From: Rikenellaceae bacterium
GTDB taxonomy: Bacteria > Bacteroidota > Bacteroidia > Bacteroidales > Rikenellaceae
Reading direction: 5' to 3'
Assembly (NCBI GenBank): GCA_031262465.1
Contig: JAISHQ010000018.1
Coordinates: 1-59,708 of the forward strand
DNA: 59,708 bases
Part shown: in pieces, positions 8,211-17,943 of the stretch
Position numbering within the stretch: position 1 is the first letter of the stretch
Layout of the letters: each line of letters starts with the position of its first letter
Notes under the pieces: generated by a model
Told to the model about the DNA's origin: nothing
Databases searched by the model: none
The model's input: only the letters and a program-made list of their open reading frames with translations
Program-made: the position numbers and the translations under genes

Positions 8211-9395
8211 ATGAAAAAATACACCCTGATCTTATTGGCCACGTGTGCCCTGTTTTTCTCTTGTAGCCGAGAGGACGATGTGCCACAACCCAACCCCAAC
8301 GGTGCCGAGCGCACGCTGTTGATCTATATGGCCGCGCAAAACAGTTTGGGTTATGGGAGCAATGAATTTGATTATCAAAACATTCTCTCCCTGCTCAAGG
8401 GGGTAAAGCCCGGCCATTTACAAGCCAACAACATCCTGATCTACCACGACCCCTATACGGCTTCGAACGATCGAGGCGACACCAATCCCCTTCTGTTGCA
8501 AGTTGTTCCGGGCGAAAACGGGAGTGCCACAACTAAGGTGCTCAAACAGTACAATGAGCAAAATTCGGCCTCGGGCGAGGTGTTGTCCGCCGTCATTGCC
8601 GAGGTGTTCGACAATCCGAAATTCAAGGCACAGAAATACAGTTTTCTGATGTGGTCGCACGGCACCGGCTGGTTGCCTGCCAATCCGAGTTACTCGGCGC
8701 GTTCGCGGGCCATTGGGCAGGATGGAACCGACTGGATGAATATCACGGAGTTTGCCGAGGCGATCCCCGACGGACTGTTCGACTACATCGCAATGGATGC
8801 CTGCTACATGGGGGCTGTTGAATTTGCCTATGAAATGCAGGGCAAAGCCGATTACCTGATCGCCTCGCCCACCGAAATCTTGGCCTCCGGGATGCCTTAT
8901 GAGGTTATCCCCGAATACCTGTTGGGAACAACGCCGAAATACAACGACTTCCTCGATGCCTTCTACCGCTTTTACGACCGAAGCGGTTACGGGTCGACCC
9001 TCTCGCTGATTCGCCCCGGCCAGATCGGAACTTTGGCCGATGTGGTTCGGGAGGTACTGAAAAACACGCCGATGGAGACAATTACGGCCATCCCCGATGG
9101 GTCGTTGCAACATTTCGACCGTACCAATTCAACCCATCCCTATCGTGTCTTCTTCGACTTGGGGAGCTTTATGCAACAAATCGCCTCACCGGTACAGTTA
9201 GCAGAGTTCGAGGCAGTCATGACGCAGGTTGTTCCCTATTTCCGCCATTCAGAGAGCTTTTTGCCCGACGACGACGGTTTTACGATCCGGGCATACAGCG
9301 GCCTGAGCACCTACGTGCCGCGAAGCACGACCAAATTGGGCCAAGTGACCGCATATTATGAAACGTTGGGGTGGTACAAAGCTGTGTACCCCTAA
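8211..9395 (+). CDS. Clostripain-related cysteine peptidase (family C11), lipoprotein
   Basis: 394 residues. A lipoprotein signal ends LFFSC (Cys17 of this start). The C11 dyad is visible: His150 in LMWSHGTGW and Cys198 in IAMDACYMGAVEFAYEM. The N-terminal RTLLIYMAAQNSLG strand is also typical. C11 peptidases cleave after Arg or Lys; here the enzyme would sit on the cell surface or in the periplasm. The start at 8211 is chosen over an upstream ATG at 8151 because it begins the lipoprotein signal. The TAA stop is the outer edge of repeat R2 copy 1. Confidence 0.88.
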   Translation: MKKYTLILLATCALFFSCSREDDVPQPNPNGAERTLLIYMAAQNSLGYGSNEFDYQNILSLLKGVKPGHLQANNILIYHDPYTASNDRGDTNPLLLQVVPGENGSATTKVLKQYNEQNSASGEVLSAVIAEVFDNPKFKAQKYSFLMWSHGTGWLPANPSYSARSRAIGQDGTDWMNITEFAEAIPDGLFDYIAMDACYMGAVEFAYEMQGKADYLIASPTEILASGMPYEVIPEYLLGTTPKYNDFLDAFYRFYDRSGYGSTLSLIRPGQIGTLADVVREVLKNTPMETITAIPDGSLQHFDRTNSTHPYRVFFDLGSFMQQIASPVQLAEFEAVMTQVVPYFRHSESFLPDDDGFTIRAYSGLSTYVPRSTTKLGQVTAYYETLGWYKAVYP

Positions 9396-9520
9396 GGGGA
9401 CTCCTAAAAATCCAAAATACTGCGTTACGCTCCCTCTCCAAAATGCTCGAGTACTTTAGTACACTGCGCTTTTGTCTCGGTCGCAAGCCTTGTCTTTTGA
9501 ATTTTTAGAAGCCCCCTTAA
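9393..9520 (-). repeat. R2 covarying hairpin element, copy 1 (inverted)
   Basis: Read on the minus strand it carries the R2 core CAAAAGACAAGGCTTGCGAC ... GGAGCGTAACGCAGTATTTTGG. The flanks AGGGGACTCCTAAAAAT (left) and ATTTTTAGAAGCCCCCT (right) pair with few mismatches. The element starts at the stop codon of the C11 peptidase. The other copies are at 13499-13617 and 39702-39827. Confidence 0.85.
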
Positions 9521-9534
9521 TATAAGACAACACG

Positions 9535-9567
9535 AAAAAGGAGCTGAGATTTCAGTTCCTTTTTTTT
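9535..9567 (+). terminator. Intrinsic terminator after the C11 peptidase gene
   Basis: AAGGAGCTGA pairs with TCAGTTCCTT (one G-U) and is followed by eight T. Confidence 0.8.
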
Positions 9568-9597
9568 GCGATGTCTTGAATTTTTTTGGAAGTAATC

Positions 9598-10906
<1,309 letters not shown>

Positions 10907-10930
10907 GATCAAGCAAATATCACAAAACAG

Positions 10931-10962
10931 AAAAGGCGCTCCCGTGGGAGTGCCTTTTGTTG
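10931..10962 (+). terminator. Intrinsic terminator after the esterase gene
   Basis: AAAAGGCGCTCCC pairs with GGGAGTGCCTTTT around GT, followed by GTTGTGTTTT. Confidence 0.75.
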
Positions 10963-11004
10963 TGTTTTGTGAAGACTGAACACAACAAATGTCAGAAAAA
11001 GCGT

Positions 11005-11012
11005 TATTTTTG
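11005..11012 (+). promoter_or_regulatory. -7 element abutting the ispE GTG start
   Basis: TATTTTTG fits TAnnTTTG and ends 4 bases before the GTG start codon, so the transcript would have almost no leader. No clear -33 TTG. Confidence 0.5.
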
Positions 11013-11016
11013 AGCC

Positions 11017-11835
11017 GTGATACTTTTTCCAAACGCCAAAATCAACCTCGGTCTGCGGGTGACGGCCAAACGCCCCGACGGATACCACGACATCGAAACC
11101 GCGATGGTTCCCGTGCCGGGGCTGTGCGATGCGCTGGAAATCCTGCGGGATGAGGGTGACGGTTGTACCTTTTCCACGTCGGGGATCGCGATCGACGCTC
11201 CGGCGGGAAAAAACCTCTGTGTGAGGGCTTATGATCTGATGCACAGCCGTTACGGCATCGGCGGGGTGAAAATGCACCTGCACAAAAACGTTCCCTTTGC
11301 GGCGGGGCTGGGGGGAGGCTCGGCGGATGCGGTGTTCGCGCTGAAGATGCTGGGCGAGTTGTTTACCTTGAACATTTCCGAGGACGAATTGGAGGCTTTG
11401 GCGGCGGAGTTGGGGAGCGACACGCCCTTTTTTGTGCGCAACCGCCCGATGATCGCCACCGGGCGGGGCGAGAAGCTCACGCCCTGCGACATAGACCTGA
11501 GCGCGTATCGTGTGGTGATCGTCAAGCCCCCGGTGGGGGTGAGCACGGCGCAGGCCTATGCGCGCATTGTGCCCGCGCACCCTATTCAGCCGTTGGCCAC
11601 GCTTTTGGCCGAGGATATAGGCCGTTGGCGGGAGAGCGTTCACAATGATTTTGAGCCGGTTGTCTTTGCCACTTGCCCCGAATTGGCCACGATCAAAGAG
11701 CGGTTGTACGCCTGCGGGGCGCGCTATGCGGCGATGTCGGGTTCCGGCTCGGCGATTTTCGGCCTGTTCGATCACCTGCCGGATGAGCTGCGTTTTCCGG
11801 CGGATTATTTCGTCTATACCGGCAATATGTTGTAG
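11017..11835 (+). CDS. ispE: 4-diphosphocytidyl-2-C-methyl-D-erythritol kinase
   Basis: 272 residues, GHMP kinase fold. N-terminal NAKINLGLRVTAKRPDGYH and the ATP-binding loop PFAAGLGGGSADA are diagnostic of IspE, which phosphorylates CDP-methylerythritol in the MEP isoprenoid pathway. The C-terminal GHMP motif is AAMSGSGSAIFG. The start must be GTG at 11017: an in-frame TGA lies at 11011-11013 and the protein family begins with this MILFPNAKIN. The product feeds isoprenoid, including menaquinone side-chain, synthesis. Confidence 0.95.
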   Translation: MILFPNAKINLGLRVTAKRPDGYHDIETAMVPVPGLCDALEILRDEGDGCTFSTSGIAIDAPAGKNLCVRAYDLMHSRYGIGGVKMHLHKNVPFAAGLGGGSADAVFALKMLGELFTLNISEDELEALAAELGSDTPFFVRNRPMIATGRGEKLTPCDIDLSAYRVVIVKPPVGVSTAQAYARIVPAHPIQPLATLLAEDIGRWRESVHNDFEPVVFATCPELATIKERLYACGARYAAMSGSGSAIFGLFDHLPDELRFPADYFVYTGNML

Positions 11836-11875
11836 AACACATTCCGTTTTCAGAGGTACTGTCAAAAAAAAGTAG

Positions 11876-11883
11876 TAAACTTG
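11876..11883 (+). promoter_or_regulatory. Possible -7 element for the carboxyltransferase gene
   Basis: TAAACTTG, a near match to TAnnTTTG, 52 bp before the start at 11936. No -33 at the right distance. Confidence 0.35.
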
Positions 11884-11935
11884 TCCGTTCAAATTAGATA
11901 GTAATAACCCGATATATTCACTAAATCAGATACTT

Positions 11936-13483
11936 ATGTCGTTAATGAACGATAAGATTCAGGAGTTGGAGGCGCGCCGGTCGAAGGTGAGCCTCGGCGG
12001 TGGAGAAAAAGCCATCGAGAAACAAAAAGCCATGGGCAAACTCACTGCCCGTGAGCGCATTGAAGCCCTGTTGGACGAGGGATCGTTCTACGAATTTGAT
12101 ATGTTCGTCAAACACGACGGCCGGGAATTTGGGATGCTCGACAAGGAGCTGGCCAGCGACGGCGTGGTCGTGGGGACGGGCAAGATCAACGGCCAGCCGG
12201 TGGCTATTTTCGCGCAGGATTTCACGGTGGTCGGCGGTTCGCTGGGGTTGGCTCATGCCCGCGAGATTACTAAAGTGATGGATTTTGCAATGAAGATGAA
12301 GATGCCGCTGATCGGGATCAACGACTCGGGTGGCGCACGGATTCAGGAGGGGGTAAACGCGCTGGCGGGCTATGGCGAGATTTTTCTGCGCAACACCCAG
12401 GCCAGCGGCGTAATTCCGCAAATTTCCGTGATTTTAGGCCCCTGCGCGGGTGGCGCGGTCTACTCTCCGGCGCTCACCGACTTTGTTTTTGTGGTCGACG
12501 GCGTTTCGAAAATGTTTATCACCGGCCCCGATGTGATTAAAACCGTGTTGGGCGAAGAGATTGGGCAAGAGGAACTTGGCGGAGCGCGTGTGCACGCCGA
12601 AATCACGGGCAACGCCCACTTTTTTGCTGAATCGGAGAGCGAATGCTTCTTGCAGATTCGCAAGCTCATTTCGATGATCCCCCCCAGCAACACCGAGCCT
12701 GCCGAGGTGATCCCCACGCAACTTCCCGAGGCGAAGTACGATATGGCCTCGATCGTTCCGGCCGACCCGACCATTCCTTATGATGTGCGCGATGTAGTGA
12801 AGGCCATTGTCGACGAGAGCGATTTCCTTGAAGTAATGGAACTTTTTGCGGCCAATATCGTGGTTGGCTTCGGGCGCGTGGGCGGCCAGACGGTCGGCTT
12901 TGTCTGCAACCAGCCGCTGGTGTTGGCGGGTGTGTTGGACTGCGATTCGTCGGACAAGGCGGCGCGTTTCATCCGCTTCTGCGATGCGTTCAACATCCCG
13001 ATTGTGACCTTAGAAGACCTGCCGGGCTACCTGCCGGGCGTGGATCAGGAGCACATGGGGGTGATCCGCCACGGGGCCAAAATGCTCTACGCTTACAGCG
13101 AAGCGAGTGTGCCGAAGATTACCGTAATCCTGCGCAAGGCGTATGGCGGTGGCTATATCGCCATGAACTCGCGCCACTTGGGTGCCGATTTCGTTTACGC
13201 TTGGCCGACAGCCGAAATCGCGGTAATGGGTGCCGAAGGGGCGGCCAATATCGTCTTCCGCAAGGAGATTTTGGCGGCTGAAGACCCCGAAGCGATGCGC
13301 AAACAGAAGATCGCAGAGTACAAAGAAAAATTTGCCAACCCCTATGTGGCGGCGGGAAAAGGATATGTCGACACGGTGATTAAACCCTCCGAAACGCGGG
13401 AATATGTGCTGATGTCGCTGGCCGCTTCGCTGAAAAAAGAGGAACCCACTCCGAAAAAGAAACACGGGATTCCGCCGTTTTAG
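11936..13483 (+). CDS. Acyl-CoA carboxyltransferase subunit (12S/MmdA-PccB type), paralogue 1
   Basis: 515 residues, the usual length. Both crotonase-like halves are present: KLTARERIEALLDEGSF, the oxyanion [19 protein letters not shown] and [13 protein letters not shown] in the N-half, and KAYGGGYIAMNSRHLGADF in the C-half. The enzyme transfers CO2 between carboxybiotin and an acyl-CoA, most likely propionyl/methylmalonyl-CoA. A biotin carrier gene follows at 13635. In many Bacteroidales a biotin carboxylase gene lies between these two; here that space holds only repeat R2. A second paralogue is at 34531-36099. An alternative start is Met at 11945. Confidence 0.88.
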   Translation: MSLMNDKIQELEARRSKVSLGGGEKAIEKQKAMGKLTARERIEALLDEGSFYEFDMFVKHDGREFGMLDKELASDGVVVGTGKINGQPVAIFAQDFTVVGGSLGLAHAREITKVMDFAMKMKMPLIGINDSGGARIQEGVNALAGYGEIFLRNTQASGVIPQISVILGPCAGGAVYSPALTDFVFVVDGVSKMFITGPDVIKTVLGEEIGQEELGGARVHAEITGNAHFFAESESECFLQIRKLISMIPPSNTEPAEVIPTQLPEAKYDMASIVPADPTIPYDVRDVVKAIVDESDFLEVMELFAANIVVGFGRVGGQTVGFVCNQPLVLAGVLDCDSSDKAARFIRFCDAFNIPIVTLEDLPGYLPGVDQEHMGVIRHGAKMLYAYSEASVPKITVILRKAYGGGYIAMNSRHLGADFVYAWPTAEIAVMGAEGAANIVFRKEILAAEDPEAMRKQKIAEYKEKFANPYVAAGKGYVDTVIKPSETREYVLMSLAASLKKEEPTPKKKHGIPPF

Positions 13484-13498
13484 GCAGAGTTAAACAAA

Positions 13499-13617
13499 GG
13501 GGCTTCTCCAAGGCCAAAAGACAAGGCTTGCGACCGAAGCAAAAGCGCAGTGTACAAAGGTACATGAGCATTTTCGCGAGGGAGCGTAACGCAGTATTTT
13601 GGGCTTGGAGGAGGCCC
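13499..13617 (+). repeat. R2 covarying hairpin element, copy 2
   Basis: Core as in the other copies. The outer arms GGGGCTTCTCCAAGGCC and GGGCTTGGAGGAGGCCC differ in sequence from copies 1 and 3 but still pair with each other. It sits between the carboxyltransferase and biotin-carrier genes, 15 bp after one stop and 17 bp before the next start. Confidence 0.85.
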
Positions 13618-13634
13618 GGCAACGAAAGAAAATA

Positions 13635-13949
13635 ATGGAAGATAATAAATTAGAGTTGTTGCACCTTCAAGGCGGTGTCTACCGGACGACGCTGAACAAG
13701 ATGTACAAAAACCGCAAGCGGTATGTGCCGGCCAACCCCAAACACCTGCTCTCGTTCATCCCGGGCGAGGTGATTCGGTTGGATGTGATTGAGGGTCAGC
13801 GTGTCAGCGAGGGCGACCAGCTGATGATGTACAAGGCGATGAAGATGGAAAACCGCATTCTCTCGCCCATGGACGGCACGATCAAAACGATCCACGTCCA
13901 ACCCGGCGAGAATTTACCGAAGGGGGCGTTGATGATCGAATTTCAGTAG
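13635..13949 (+). CDS. Biotin carrier (biotinyl-domain) protein
   Basis: 104 residues. The C-terminal 70 form a biotinyl domain with the lysine in YKAMKMEN, a variant of EAMKM with Lys in place of Glu. The first 35 residues are a short lead without the usual Pro/Ala linker. It should carry carboxybiotin for the carboxyltransferase upstream. The ATG at 13635 is chosen because an upstream in-frame ATG at 13599 lies inside repeat R2. Followed by a strong terminator. Confidence 0.85.
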   Translation: MEDNKLELLHLQGGVYRTTLNKMYKNRKRYVPANPKHLLSFIPGEVIRLDVIEGQRVSEGDQLMMYKAMKMENRILSPMDGTIKTIHVQPGENLPKGALMIEFQ

Positions 13950-13968
13950 TTATCCAAAAACCTCCTAC

Positions 13969-14010
13969 AAAAGCGGCTGTCTCCACTCAGAGACAGCCGC
14001 TTTTGTTTTT
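13969..14010 (+). terminator. Strong intrinsic terminator after the biotin carrier gene
   Basis: AAAAGCGGCTGTCTC and GAGACAGCCGCTTTT pair perfectly around CACTCA, then GTTTTT. Its T tract also supplies the TTTG of the next promoter. Confidence 0.9.
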
Positions 14011-14032
14011 TAAAAATAATTGCATACCTTAC
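14002..14032 (+). promoter_or_regulatory. Promoter for the two propeller lipoproteins
   Basis: TTTG at 14002-14005, 19-bp spacer, TACCTTAC at 14025-14032. The -33 overlaps the T tract of the preceding terminator. Confidence 0.65.
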
Positions 14033-14055
14033 AACAATTTCATTAACCCATTCGA

Positions 14056-15246
14056 ATGAAAACAAACCCTTTTATCGTTGCGGCGGGCCTTATTTTTGTC
14101 GGTTGTTCCGGTTCTCAGCCCAACAAGGACGATTTCAGTTACGGAAGCCCTGCCGATATTCCGACCATCACGGTCACCCAGCCGAAGATGTTCGAGACGG
14201 ATTCTCTCTTTGCTGAAATCGGATTTATCCGTCTGGATACCACCCGACAAGCCTATATGAGCACACCCACCAACCTAAGGGTGTACAAGGATCGCATTTA
14301 CCTTGTTGATATCGGAGGGCCAGGTGCTGTGCTGATGTTCGATATTTCGGGCAAATTCATCAGAAAGATCGGCCGAATCGGCCGAGGGCCACAGGAACTA
14401 ATAACCATAAGCCGTTTAGAGATTGACTATGTCAACGACCGCCTCTATTTGGCGGATAATTCCGGTTATCAATGCGTTGTTTTCGACCTCGATGGGAACT
14501 ATCTGTTTACCGTACCTTTAGGCGATCCAGCGGGCTACATCGGGATCACCGAAAAGGGAAACATTGTCCATGAAAGTCAGATGTCCGCGTTTGGTTTTGA
14601 CCTCAAGACCATGACCCAGCGCGAAAACATTAAAATTTTGGATACGTTGGGAAACCTGATTGCGACAGGGTTCGATTACAATTACAACCGGAGGATCAAC
14701 GCCATGATGCACACCTTGTCGGAAAGCAAGGAGAATCGAGTGACCTTTGCGCCGATGTTCCGCGATACGATCTATCACGTTACCGAGGAGCGAATCGACC
14801 CGTTGTACGCCTTTGATTTTTCAAAAGTAAAAGAACTCACCAAAAAAAGGTCTGATGACTATTCCAATTCGGATGAGATGATTAGAGATATGGCAGCCGG
14901 ATACATGGCCTTGGAAGGAAAGCATATTGATACGCCGGACGTACTCTATGCTCAATTGGGATTCGGGATCGAAAAAATGCACCTTTTCTACGACAAGAAA
15001 AGCGGTAAGACTGTGGTTCGCCCATTCCGAGGCAATGAGACAGAGCTGTTTCCTTACGATGTGGACGATTATTGGAACGGTTATTTCTACGGATCACTCG
15101 AATCGTTTCAGGTAATGATGATGAGTCAGACCGACAAACCCCTATCCGAGCAGGCCAAACGCTACCTTGACGGGCTTGACCCCGACGACTATTATTCCGA
15201 TGCGATTCTTTACTTCAAATTGAAACAAACTCCTAACAACTACTAA
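14056..15246 (+). CDS. 6-bladed beta-propeller lipoprotein (DUF5128-like), 1
   Basis: 396 residues. A lipoprotein signal ends IFVGC (Cys17). Residues about 60-250 hold NHL-like blades; the marker GRIGRGPQEL followed by a strand and DRLYLADNSG is the signature of the Bacteroidota 6-bladed propeller lipoproteins. The C-terminal 130 residues are a variable region. Function is unknown; such proteins are usually surface or periplasmic and occur in tandem paralogous groups. The next gene, a paralogue, begins 2 bp after this stop, so both are one transcript. GC content is lower than in the housekeeping neighbours. Confidence 0.82.
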   Translation: MKTNPFIVAAGLIFVGCSGSQPNKDDFSYGSPADIPTITVTQPKMFETDSLFAEIGFIRLDTTRQAYMSTPTNLRVYKDRIYLVDIGGPGAVLMFDISGKFIRKIGRIGRGPQELITISRLEIDYVNDRLYLADNSGYQCVVFDLDGNYLFTVPLGDPAGYIGITEKGNIVHESQMSAFGFDLKTMTQRENIKILDTLGNLIATGFDYNYNRRINAMMHTLSESKENRVTFAPMFRDTIYHVTEERIDPLYAFDFSKVKELTKKRSDDYSNSDEMIRDMAAGYMALEGKHIDTPDVLYAQLGFGIEKMHLFYDKKSGKTVVRPFRGNETELFPYDVDDYWNGYFYGSLESFQVMMMSQTDKPLSEQAKRYLDGLDPDDYYSDAILYFKLKQTPNNY

Positions 15247-15248
15247 CT

Positions 15249-16484
15249 ATGAAAAAGAAAATCATTGTATTAACCGCTTTGATAGCCGGATTGTATTCCT
15301 GTCAATCGCTAAGCGGCAGGGATGGATTTCTTTACACAATCAATTTGGATAGGGCGGAAACCATAGATTCTCCGTTGGCATCCGAATTGTGCGACGAGGT
15401 GCAAACTATCATTTTAGAGACTTCGGAAAATTCGTTCATGTCTGATATGATAATGACTCTTTCCCGTGTGAACGACCGATTGTATGTTTTCGACAGAAGT
15501 CCCCAGACCGGCGGTTCTGTCCTTGAATTTGATACGAATGGTCGATTCATCAAACGGTTTGGCCGACGTGGCCGCGAGCCGGGGGAGTACAATAATTTGT
15601 CTGGTTTTGCCGTCGACCAGGCCAATGGATTGATCTACCTGAGCGACAATATGGCAGGCCAAATCCTATCCTATGACCTCGATAGTGGCCAATACATTGA
15701 AACTCTGAGCCTCGATCGCAACGAGGGAATCGTTATGACGATTGCTCCGGTCGGAGATTTGATCTATTCCGATTTGAATTCCATGGCATTCGATGAATCG
15801 AACTCTATGCTCAAATCGTGGAGCAGGAACGATCCCACAATCGAAAACTATTACCTTCCCATTGGAAAGCATTTGGAGGGATGGAACAACGTATCCGTGG
15901 TCGGCAACAGCCAATTTATCTATCGGTCGGGGAACGAGTATGCCCTTTTTTCCAACAAATATTCACCCGAGGTATTCAAAGTCACTCCGGAGGGCGTTGA
16001 AAATTACATCTATATCGAAAGTAAGGATTTTGTCAATAAAAAAGACAGGGAAGCGATTTCGGCCCAACGCAATGCAGACACAGGTCCCGGTTCGTCCTCG
16101 TCGGGGTTTATCGACCGTTTTACCGGAATGCGCGATTATTTCGAAACGGAGAAGTTTATCTCTTTTATGCTACTTCGTGGAAATTCATTGAAAATGTTTC
16201 GATACGATAAAAAGAACAAAACCACGCAAGCGACAAACTCTTTATACAACGACCTGATTGTTAAACAGGAGTATCCCGAGGCCCAAGGGGTTGCTGTTCC
16301 TTTTTATACCGACCGCGAAGGCATCTATTACTATACGCGGACAAGGATGATCCCCCGGCTCCGCACAGCGGCGCAGGAGGGGATGTTGGTCGACAACCTC
16401 GACCGCCTTGACGAGCTGAAACAACTCCCGGACGACGCCAACCCAGTCATTTTCTACCTGAAATTCAAAGAGCCGATGCGATAA
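15249..16484 (+). CDS. 6-bladed beta-propeller lipoprotein (DUF5128-like), 2
   Basis: 411 residues, paralogous to its upstream neighbour. Lipoprotein signal ends AGLYSC (Cys18). The marker here is GRRGREPGEYNNLSGFAVD, with further blade motifs GLIYLSDNMAGQILSYDLD. The middle carries an insertion with SSSSGF (about residue 285). Function unknown. The gene converges on uxaC with only a few bases between stops, and I see no terminator there. Confidence 0.8.
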   Translation: MKKKIIVLTALIAGLYSCQSLSGRDGFLYTINLDRAETIDSPLASELCDEVQTIILETSENSFMSDMIMTLSRVNDRLYVFDRSPQTGGSVLEFDTNGRFIKRFGRRGREPGEYNNLSGFAVDQANGLIYLSDNMAGQILSYDLDSGQYIETLSLDRNEGIVMTIAPVGDLIYSDLNSMAFDESNSMLKSWSRNDPTIENYYLPIGKHLEGWNNVSVVGNSQFIYRSGNEYALFSNKYSPEVFKVTPEGVENYIYIESKDFVNKKDREAISAQRNADTGPGSSSSGFIDRFTGMRDYFETEKFISFMLLRGNSLKMFRYDKKNKTTQATNSLYNDLIVKQEYPEAQGVAVPFYTDREGIYYYTRTRMIPRLRTAAQEGMLVDNLDRLDELKQLPDDANPVIFYLKFKEPMR

Positions 16485-16489
16485 GACGC

Positions 16490-17893
16490 TCAGAACCCGA
16501 AATAATTTTTAGCGTTGTTGTACGAAATGTCTTCGACGATATGGCCGAGGAAGTCCATTTCTGAGCGGGGGAGGCGGCCGGTTCGGACATCTTCGCCGAG
16601 CAGGTTGCAGAGGATGCGGCGGAAATATTCGTGGCGCGGATAGGAGAGAAAACTGCGCGAGTCGGTCAGCATCCCCACAAAACGGCTCAGCAGGCCGAGC
16701 ATCGAGAGGGCGTTGAGTTGGTTGGTCATGCCCACCTGCTGGTCGAGGAACCACCAGCCCGCTCCGAACTGCATTTTGCCCGGCAGAGAGCCGTCGTTGA
16801 AGTTGTAGAGCATGGTCATCAGCACCTCGTTATCGCCCGGATTGAGGTTGTAAACGATTGATTTGGCCAACTTTCCGTTGTAATTGAGCCGGTCGAAAAA
16901 GCGGTTGCCGGGAATGGCGCACCGTTCGTCGAGGATCGAGTCGAAGCCCGTGTCGCGCCCGATGCGTTCGAGCATCCGGGTGTTGTTGCTGCGCAGGGGG
17001 CCGATGTGGAACTGCTGTGCCCAGCCCGACTCGTAATCCATCACGGCAAAGTCGTACATCATCGCCGAGCGGAATTTCAGCAGTTCCTCTGCCGAGGGCG
17101 ATTTGCCCGCGCGGACTTTGGCGAAGATCGCCTCGATTTCGACATCGGTGTACGGCTCGGCAAAAAAGGTGTCCATCCCGTGGTCGGAGAGGCGACAGCC
17201 CGCCCCGGCGAAATAGTCGTGACGCACACTGAGCGCCTCTTGCAGAGCGGTGTATGAGCCGATGCTGACCGACGAGGCGGCCTCCAGACGGTCGATGTAG
17301 GCATTCCACGCCGCCGGGTTTTCGATGGCCATGGCGTTGTCCGGTCGCCAAGTCGGAAGCACCTGACATCCAAAGGGATTCTGTTGAATCTGCCGGTGAT
17401 AGCGCAGGTCGTCAATGGGGTCATCCGTCGTGCAGACCACCTCCACCCGGCACCGGCGCATCAACCCCTGCGCGCTAAATTCGGGCTGAGCCAATTTTTC
17501 GTTCGCCGCCTCGTAAATCTCTCGGGCGGTTTCGGGTTTCAGGATTTGGTCGATGCCGAAAATGCGCCGCAGTTCGAGGTGCGCCCAGTGGTAGAGCGGG
17601 TTACGCATGGCATAAGGCAGGGTTTCGGCCCATTTCTCAAACTTTTCCCAATCCGACCTGTCGCCCGTGATGTAATCCTCGGTCACCCCGTTGGCCCGCA
17701 TGGCCCGCCATTTATAATGGTCGCCGCCGAGCCACACCTCGGTCATGTTGCGGAAACGACGGTTCTCGGCGATCTCTTGGGGGTTGAGGTGGCAGTGATA
17801 GTCGATAATCGGCATCTTCGCCGCGTGCTCGTGGTACAGCGTGCGCGCGGGGTCGCTGTCGAGCAGAAAGTTTTCGTCCGGAAAGGGTTTCAT
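16490..17893 (-). CDS. uxaC: Glucuronate isomerase
   Basis: 467 residues, full length for the family. The amidohydrolase-like metal motif is YHCHL (His33, His35), and WLGGDHYKWRAMRANGV and TTDDPIDDLRYH are typical UxaC segments. It converts D-glucuronate to fructuronate and galacturonate to tagaturonate in uronate use. No uxaB, uxuA or kdgK is in the window, so the pathway is split. An Lrp-type regulator gene lies just upstream on the same strand, with an AT-rich palindrome in the 50-bp gap. Confidence 0.95.
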   Translation of the reverse strand: MKPFPDENFLLDSDPARTLYHEHAAKMPIIDYHCHLNPQEIAENRRFRNMTEVWLGGDHYKWRAMRANGVTEDYITGDRSDWEKFEKWAETLPYAMRNPLYHWAHLELRRIFGIDQILKPETAREIYEAANEKLAQPEFSAQGLMRRCRVEVVCTTDDPIDDLRYHRQIQQNPFGCQVLPTWRPDNAMAIENPAAWNAYIDRLEAASSVSIGSYTALQEALSVRHDYFAGAGCRLSDHGMDTFFAEPYTDVEIEAIFAKVRAGKSPSAEELLKFRSAMMYDFAVMDYESGWAQQFHIGPLRSNNTRMLERIGRDTGFDSILDERCAIPGNRFFDRLNYNGKLAKSIVYNLNPGDNEVLMTMLYNFNDGSLPGKMQFGAGWWFLDQQVGMTNQLNALSMLGLLSRFVGMLTDSRSFLSYPRHEYFRRILCNLLGEDVRTGRLPRSEMDFLGHIVEDISYNNAKNYFGF

Positions 17894-17906
17894 GATATAT
17901 ATCTGA

Positions 17907-17924
17907 TACTTAAATAATTAAGTA
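17907..17924. promoter_or_regulatory. Short palindrome between the Lrp gene and uxaC
   Basis: TACTTAA-ATAA-TTAAGTA, 7-bp perfect arms, about 14 bp before the uxaC start. Could be an operator or a weak hairpin; no binding evidence. Confidence 0.35.
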
Positions 17925-17943
17925 ACTTTTTAAGATTACTTAT

